A DNA stretch of 64,000 nucleotides from Marinifilum sp. D737 (GTDB lineage: Bacteria; Bacteroidota; Bacteroidia; Bacteroidales; Marinifilaceae): contig NZ_JANQCD010000010.1 of the NCBI RefSeq assembly GCF_026672275.1, positions 1 through 64,000 of the forward strand, in the 5' to 3' direction. The position numbers and the translations under genes are program-made. A model generated the notes under the pieces. That model searched no databases. It worked only from the letters and a program-made list of their open reading frames with translations, and was not told where the DNA came from. This document shows positions 59,826-64,000 of the stretch, in pieces; position 1 is the stretch's first letter; every line of letters starts with the position of its first letter.

Positions 59826-61148
59826 TTAAGGTAATTTGGTGAAATCTATATTTGGTTGTGTTTGTGTTTTCGGTCTGATAAAATCTGTATCGAATGCCAC
59901 TCTATCGCTAAAAAATCCACAGTTTCTTAAATAGAACTTTCCATTCTCTTCTCCCCCTGCATAATCTCTTCTTGCATCTTTTCTTGCAGTAGCATCTGCA
60001 GTAAATTTAGCCTCGTTCAATTCAAACCATGCACCATTTTTATCAACTACCCATTGATTGGTGTAATAAGCTTTTCTGTCGAAAGGTCCCATTTCAGTAA
60101 TAAAGTTCTCTAAAAATGAATGAGGCCTTTTCAAGTAAGTGCTTGTTTTAGGTCTTCTAAAACTTGCAATCAATTCCCACTCTCCTTTTTCAGGAGCATA
60201 AAACCATGCTGTATAGTCGGTACAATTGTTATCCGAAGGCACACCTTTCAATAAAAATTTATAAGGATTATCGGCTTTCCAATTGTAAACTTTGTAACTC
60301 TGTCCACCTGATCCTTCATTTCCAAATTTACCAGTAGTTACTCCCTCACCTTTCTTCAATAATTTAATTCTGTATTCTTCAGGAATACTGTTAGGGTCAT
60401 CAGTTTGGTATGGACTCCAAACTGAAAATAATATTCTTCTTTCGGTTTCTGAATTTACCTGTATGCCAAAGTATCCCTCGGCAAAACCATTGGCCATATA
60501 ATAAGATCCCACTACGTCCTGACCAGCTGGTACAGTAACTTCATTATAAAACCATTCAACATTTTCTATATTATCCGGAACCTTATAGGCCAGATGAACT
60601 GAAGGTCCTCTTCTGCCCCAATAAAAATCATCCTTTACACAAATTACAGGCTTCGAGCTAACTTCACCTCCAATTAAAATATCTGTAAAAGTACCGAAGG
60701 TAGTTCCTGATTTTTCAACTCCTTTTACATCCACATGATAATAGCCTGGTTCCGCAACAGTAAAGCTTCCAATATCTAATTTTGAAAAGCTCGAATTCGA
60801 AAGTTTGATTTCTTTACTTTCATTATTGAATGAAAACTCAACTTCTGATACGGCACTTGTATTTTTTGCTCTAACTCCTAATTGAATTTCCCCTGCTTGC
60901 TCTACCCAAAACCAAGTTCTTATTACTGATTCTTTATTATTCCAGTTACTCACACCATCCTCTGTAATCATTTGACTGTTCAGATTGGTTTGATTAATAA
61001 CCCATGAGTTACCGGCAACCGGTACATTAAGGGTATAGTTCACTGAAGTTTCTTTGACCTCTTTGCCTCCACCACTTTTACTACATGCACACATTAAAGC
61101 CACAATGCAGCTTCCTAAAATCAGTAGATTTAAATATTGTTTTAACAT
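59826..61148 (-). CDS. DUF3472/DUF5077 lipoprotein
   Basis: 440 residues from the ATG at 61148, which leads directly into the lipoprotein signal ending LMCAC. Domain 1 (about 30-155) is a DUF5077-like beta sandwich (TWFWVEQAGEIQLGVRAKN, FTVAEPGYYHVDVKGVEKSG). Domain 2 (about 165-400) is DUF3472-like (RRGPSVHLAYKVP, FGIQVNSETERRILFSVWSP, TAWFYAPEKGEWELIASFRRP). The function of both is unknown; the combination is frequent around mucin and host-glycan enzymes. It ends soon after FYLRNCGFFSDR, whereas the partial paralogue at the window edge continues into an F5/8 domain. Separate transcript, with a 507-bp gap upstream. Confidence 0.8.
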   Translation of the reverse strand: MLKQYLNLLILGSCIVALMCACSKSGGGKEVKETSVNYTLNVPVAGNSWVINQTNLNSQMITEDGVSNWNNKESVIRTWFWVEQAGEIQLGVRAKNTSAVSEVEFSFNNESKEIKLSNSSFSKLDIGSFTVAEPGYYHVDVKGVEKSGTTFGTFTDILIGGEVSSKPVICVKDDFYWGRRGPSVHLAYKVPDNIENVEWFYNEVTVPAGQDVVGSYYMANGFAEGYFGIQVNSETERRILFSVWSPYQTDDPNSIPEEYRIKLLKKGEGVTTGKFGNEGSGGQSYKVYNWKADNPYKFLLKGVPSDNNCTDYTAWFYAPEKGEWELIASFRRPKTSTYLKRPHSFLENFITEMGPFDRKAYYTNQWVVDKNGAWFELNEAKFTADATARKDARRDYAGGEENGKFYLRNCGFFSDRVAFDTDFIRPKTQTQPNIDFTKLP

Positions 61149-61655
61149 TTTATATTTATTTAAACTTTGTGCCCTCACTACTCATTCCCATTAATAATGC
61201 GAGCACAAAGTGTATTGCCTATACTCGAATTCTTTACTACTCGTATGAGTAAAGGCATTTAATTTGAAAAATCATAAGCGAAGACGGCATGGATTCTAAA
61301 AGCCTTTTCTACCAAATTTATGTAAACGCCTGTTTAATTTCAAAACTACCGTCTCCTGCTTATTGATAATCACTAACTATAACTATTTCAATAAAATACT
61401 TAACAAGTAAATAAAATCAATTACTACTATAAGAATAAATCTCTCTAAAATGGTTTTCAATTGCTAAACCTGATACACCATCTATTTCTATAGACCAAAA
61501 ATGACAAATATCTCTATCTAAAAAGTAGACATATTACGCTAAGAGGTAGATTTTTTTCTCAAATAGCCAATAATTGAATTAATGTCACTTTTGGACAGTT
61601 TTCTTTCCTTAGTTGCTTATTAAATACAATAAGCTTCTTATTTACAACCTTATTA
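61149..61655 (-). other. Intergenic region upstream of the DUF3472 gene
   Basis: About 507 bp without a gene between the metallopeptidase stop and the DUF3472 start. The sequence is AT-rich; no clear terminator stem or repeat was recognised. Confidence 0.4.
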
Positions 61656-63215
61656 TCAAAAACACATAATCTCAGCCAATGCTGCAAATTGCTGTCCATC
61701 GAAAGCCGAGTTCATGATAATCTTAAAATACCTAAATTCTGTTTTTTTATTGAGCGTCAAATGATGAAGAGTATTGATTTCCTTCAACTGAAAATTACCC
61801 ATACTTTGCCACTGATTATTGTCCGCACTAACCAATATTTCAATCTCTTTCACCTTTCGCATTCCATCTCTCTGAAGAAAAGAAAAACCGCTTACTTCAT
61901 GTACTTCATTCATATCTACAGTAAGATAATGTGGATAAGAAGTTGCATTTGAAGACCATCTGGAGTGCCAAAATGTATTGGCATCACCATCTAAAACATG
62001 ACTTGCAAACTCATTGTTTTCTTCAGAACTAAAATCAATAACCTGCCATTTGCTTCGGTCAAAATTTTCTTTATCACCAAACTCTATAATTGGCTCATCA
62101 TTTTTAAAAGTAAACGAATAGGAAAACTTAGATATCTCACCATTAACATGATTAAATAATAATCGTAACACATATGGTGTATTCCCCTTTTGATGGAATT
62201 CACTTATAGGCATACTCACCTCAAAAGAATTATCGTTACCTACTGGCAAAGCCCAACTAACTGCGTCATAATCGGCATTATCAGTCGCAGGATCACAATA
62301 AAAACAAACGTAATTAACATCCTTATCCGTATTAAAAGTTCCGGATAATTTGAGCTTACCATCTTCATAAGATGCTAAAATGCTGCCAACAGTAAGAGTT
62401 GCAGAAGTATAAAATGAATTCTCAAAATCACTAACAACCTGACAGTTATTAAGAATAGCACAACTAGCTTCTGTTAAAAATGTGGGTGTTTTTCCATAAG
62501 TATAATTCCCGGAACCCATTAGAGAAGTTCCCTTGGAGCTAAGACTAGCCTCTGATACCTTCTCTTTGTTATGAGGAAGATTAAGGCCATGCCCAAGCTC
62601 ATGCAATAAACCTCCAATATACTTCGTAGCATCATTTCCTCTTTTGCTATCCTCTCCAAAAAACTGGACATCCATCTCTGTATAGTCTAAGGCAAAGCAG
62701 TAACGTCCCCAACCATAAAAGGGAACATCTGGATTGTCATGATCTTCAACAGGAGTAAGTATAAGCGTATGATCACTACTTTTTTCATCTGGATTGGCCT
62801 CAAAATATTCATCAACCTCTTCAATTACTTTTGCTCCTCCACCCTCGTAAGGATAGTTTGCAGTTGCGTATTTACCTTGTATATAAATAACTTTCACACG
62901 TTCCTTTTCCTGATCAACCAACATATTAAATGTCTTATCACCAAAACCGTATTCTTTCATATACTTTCTGTAAAACGCTTGACCGTGTAATAGAATTTCA
63001 CTTAAACGACGATGAGAATCTTTTCTTTCTTTTACATCGGTAGGAAGAAAATACACAACGTTCAGATTGTATTTAGCAGAAGAGCTATAATTAAAAGTTT
63101 CCTCTTCAGGTAATGGCTCTTCAATTGGAGAAGTCTCATCTTTCGAACATCCTAAAAAAAGAATTAGCAGGAAGAGAAAATAAAAGATGGTTTTTAATGG
63201 GTAGAATGTTTTCAT
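61656..63215 (-). CDS. Metzincin-type zinc peptidase with C-terminal F5/8 (CBM32-like) domain
   Basis: 519 residues. Lipoprotein signal ends FLGC, followed by SKDETSPIEEPLPEEE, acidic and consistent with surface export. The peptidase part (about 45-260) carries the extended zinc motif HELGHGLNLPH with ligands His205, His209 and His215 and general base Glu206; SLMGSGN further on is a Met-turn candidate. A middle beta region (about 275-370) follows. The C-terminal F5/8 discoidin-like domain (about 385-519; HVLDGDANTFWHSRW) should bind terminal sugar such as galactose or GalNAc. It resembles Bacteroidota glycan-targeted proteases and probably cuts glycoproteins (mucin-like or proteoglycan core). 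It shares its F5/8 domain with the neighbouring partial gene. Confidence 0.85.
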   Translation of the reverse strand: MKTFYPLKTIFYFLFLLILFLGCSKDETSPIEEPLPEEETFNYSSSAKYNLNVVYFLPTDVKERKDSHRRLSEILLHGQAFYRKYMKEYGFGDKTFNMLVDQEKERVKVIYIQGKYATANYPYEGGGAKVIEEVDEYFEANPDEKSSDHTLILTPVEDHDNPDVPFYGWGRYCFALDYTEMDVQFFGEDSKRGNDATKYIGGLLHELGHGLNLPHNKEKVSEASLSSKGTSLMGSGNYTYGKTPTFLTEASCAILNNCQVVSDFENSFYTSATLTVGSILASYEDGKLKLSGTFNTDKDVNYVCFYCDPATDNADYDAVSWALPVGNDNSFEVSMPISEFHQKGNTPYVLRLLFNHVNGEISKFSYSFTFKNDEPIIEFGDKENFDRSKWQVIDFSSEENNEFASHVLDGDANTFWHSRWSSNATSYPHYLTVDMNEVHEVSGFSFLQRDGMRKVKEIEILVSADNNQWQSMGNFQLKEINTLHHLTLNKKTEFRYFKIIMNSAFDGQQFAALAEIMCF

Positions 63216-63277
63216 TATTTATTAGCACGTTAAAATTAATTTTCATTAGAATCTACTAGTGAACATTCATTTCACAC

Positions 63278-64000
63278 TTAGTCTAATGTATAGGTCGCAA
63301 TTTCTGCCATAGCAGCATTATTAGTTCCATCATGCGATACTTTAGCTATAAACTTAAAATATCGAAAAGATTTTGCTGTGCTCAGTTCGATGAGTTGCTG
63401 ACTGGTATTCTTTTGCAGAACAAAATCGCCCAAGCTCTCCCAGTTAGTATTGTCAACACTAATTTGGATTTCCAAATCCTGAACTGTTCTGGAAAGATTT
63501 TGCCTTTGAGAGAAACTAAAACCATTTACAGTATTAGATTGTCCCATATCAACAGTAATGTGATGCGGAGCTGTTGCAGAACAACCTCCAGACCAGCAAG
63601 AATGCCAGTAAGTGTCTACATCTCCATCAAGCACATCTGCAGCCCGGCCAGTTTCTCCTTCTCCTCCTTGGTCTTCCTGAGTACTATAATCTATCACAGA
63701 CCAGCCAGTTCTATCAATTAATGTTTGCGTTTTAATTTCAGGAACTTCTAATTTCGAAAAGTCAATAGCAGGTGCTGTTCCGTTAGCTGTTCTCGAAAAA
63801 GAGGTATTAGGTGTTTCATTATCACTGAAAAAGCCACAATTTCTAAGGAAAAAATGATCCCCTTCTTTTCCTCCATCATAATCTAACCTTACCCCCTGAC
63901 TTCCAGTATTATCGGTTGTAAATGTAGCATTAGTCATTTCAGTCCAGCTTCCCTGCGTATCATAAACCCATTGGTTGGTATAAGTTACTTGTCTGATTTC
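63278..64000 (-). CDS. Partial DUF3472 protein with F5/8 domain (cut by window end)
   Basis: Only the C-terminal 240 codons are in the window; the frame remains open to base 64000 with no start. The first visible residues (VTYTNQWVYDTQGSWTE) match YYTNQWVVDKNGAWFE of the DUF3472 protein at 59.8 kb, and FFLRNCGFFSD matches its FYLRNCGFFSD, so the missing part should be DUF5077/DUF3472. From about window residue 95 an F5/8 domain follows (DVLDGDVDTYWHSCWSG), very close to that of the metallopeptidase. It lies 62 bp upstream of the metallopeptidase start, so one transcript is likely. Probably a glycan-binding surface lipoprotein. Confidence 0.85.
   Translation of the reverse strand, partial: EIRQVTYTNQWVYDTQGSWTEMTNATFTTDNTGSQGVRLDYDGGKEGDHFFLRNCGFFSDNETPNTSFSRTANGTAPAIDFSKLEVPEIKTQTLIDRTGWSVIDYSTQEDQGGEGETGRAADVLDGDVDTYWHSCWSGGCSATAPHHITVDMGQSNTVNGFSFSQRQNLSRTVQDLEIQISVDNTNWESLGDFVLQKNTSQQLIELSTAKSFRYFKFIAKVSHDGTNNAAMAEIATYTLD

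Overview
The window looks like a chromosomal stretch of a marine or host-associated Bacteroidota species (class Bacteroidia is most likely). The evidence is AT-rich DNA, two SusC/SusD pairs, a hybrid two-component system, a lyase carrying a type IX secretion (T9SS) C-terminal sorting domain, many lipoprotein signals and almost no Shine-Dalgarno sequences. Nearly everything belongs to one polysaccharide utilisation locus for uronate-containing polymers, best explained as glycosaminoglycans (chondroitin/dermatan sulfate, hyaluronate). The genus is not determinable from the sequence alone.

Layout. (1) 0.3-9.9 kb, minus strand: a run of a DUF6250-like lipoprotein, a PL6 chondroitinase B-like lyase, a heparinase II/III-like lyase, a T9SS-exported PL8 chondroitinase ABC-like lyase and a DUF4861 lipoprotein. 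(2) 10.6-19.8 kb, plus strand, divergent from (1): a PL8 AC-type lyase, a GH88 unsaturated uronyl hydrolase, a second PL8 ABC-like lyase, an S1 sulfatase and a DUF1961-like protein. (3) 20.2-25.5 kb: a non-SusC TonB-dependent receptor facing a membrane-spanning sensor/AraC regulator that has no kinase. (4) 25.7-39.4 kb, minus strand: two SusC/SusD transport units, a cadherin-repeat surface lipoprotein, a stand-alone copy of its C-terminal domain, and a second GH88. (5) 40.1-44.1 kb: a full hybrid two-component system. (6) 44.4-50.7 kb, minus strand: an MFS uronate transporter, Eda, KdgK, a second DUF4861 protein, KduD and KduI, with a divergent LacI regulator at 51-52 kb. (7) 52.4-64 kb: an M64 peptidase, GalE, a GH2 beta-galactosidase, a GH109-type Gfo/Idh/MocA protein, two DUF3472 proteins (one cut by the window end) and a metzincin-type peptidase with an F5/8 domain.

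How it would work together (inference). The T9SS lyase cuts polymer at or outside the surface. SusC/D and the surface lipoproteins bind and import fragments. Periplasmic PL6, PL8 and heparinase-like lyases reduce them to unsaturated disaccharides, and the sulfatase removes sulfate. Two GH88 lipoproteins without an acidic surface-export stretch release the unsaturated uronate in the periplasm. The MFS carrier imports it, and KduI, KduD, KdgK and Eda convert it to pyruvate and glyceraldehyde-3-phosphate. The hybrid sensor probably controls the two sus units, which share a two-block upstream element. The LacI protein probably controls kduI-kduD through two CAATCGATT sites. No GalNAc or GlcNAc catabolic genes are visible here. 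No tRNA, rRNA, CRISPR, insertion sequence or phage gene was seen.
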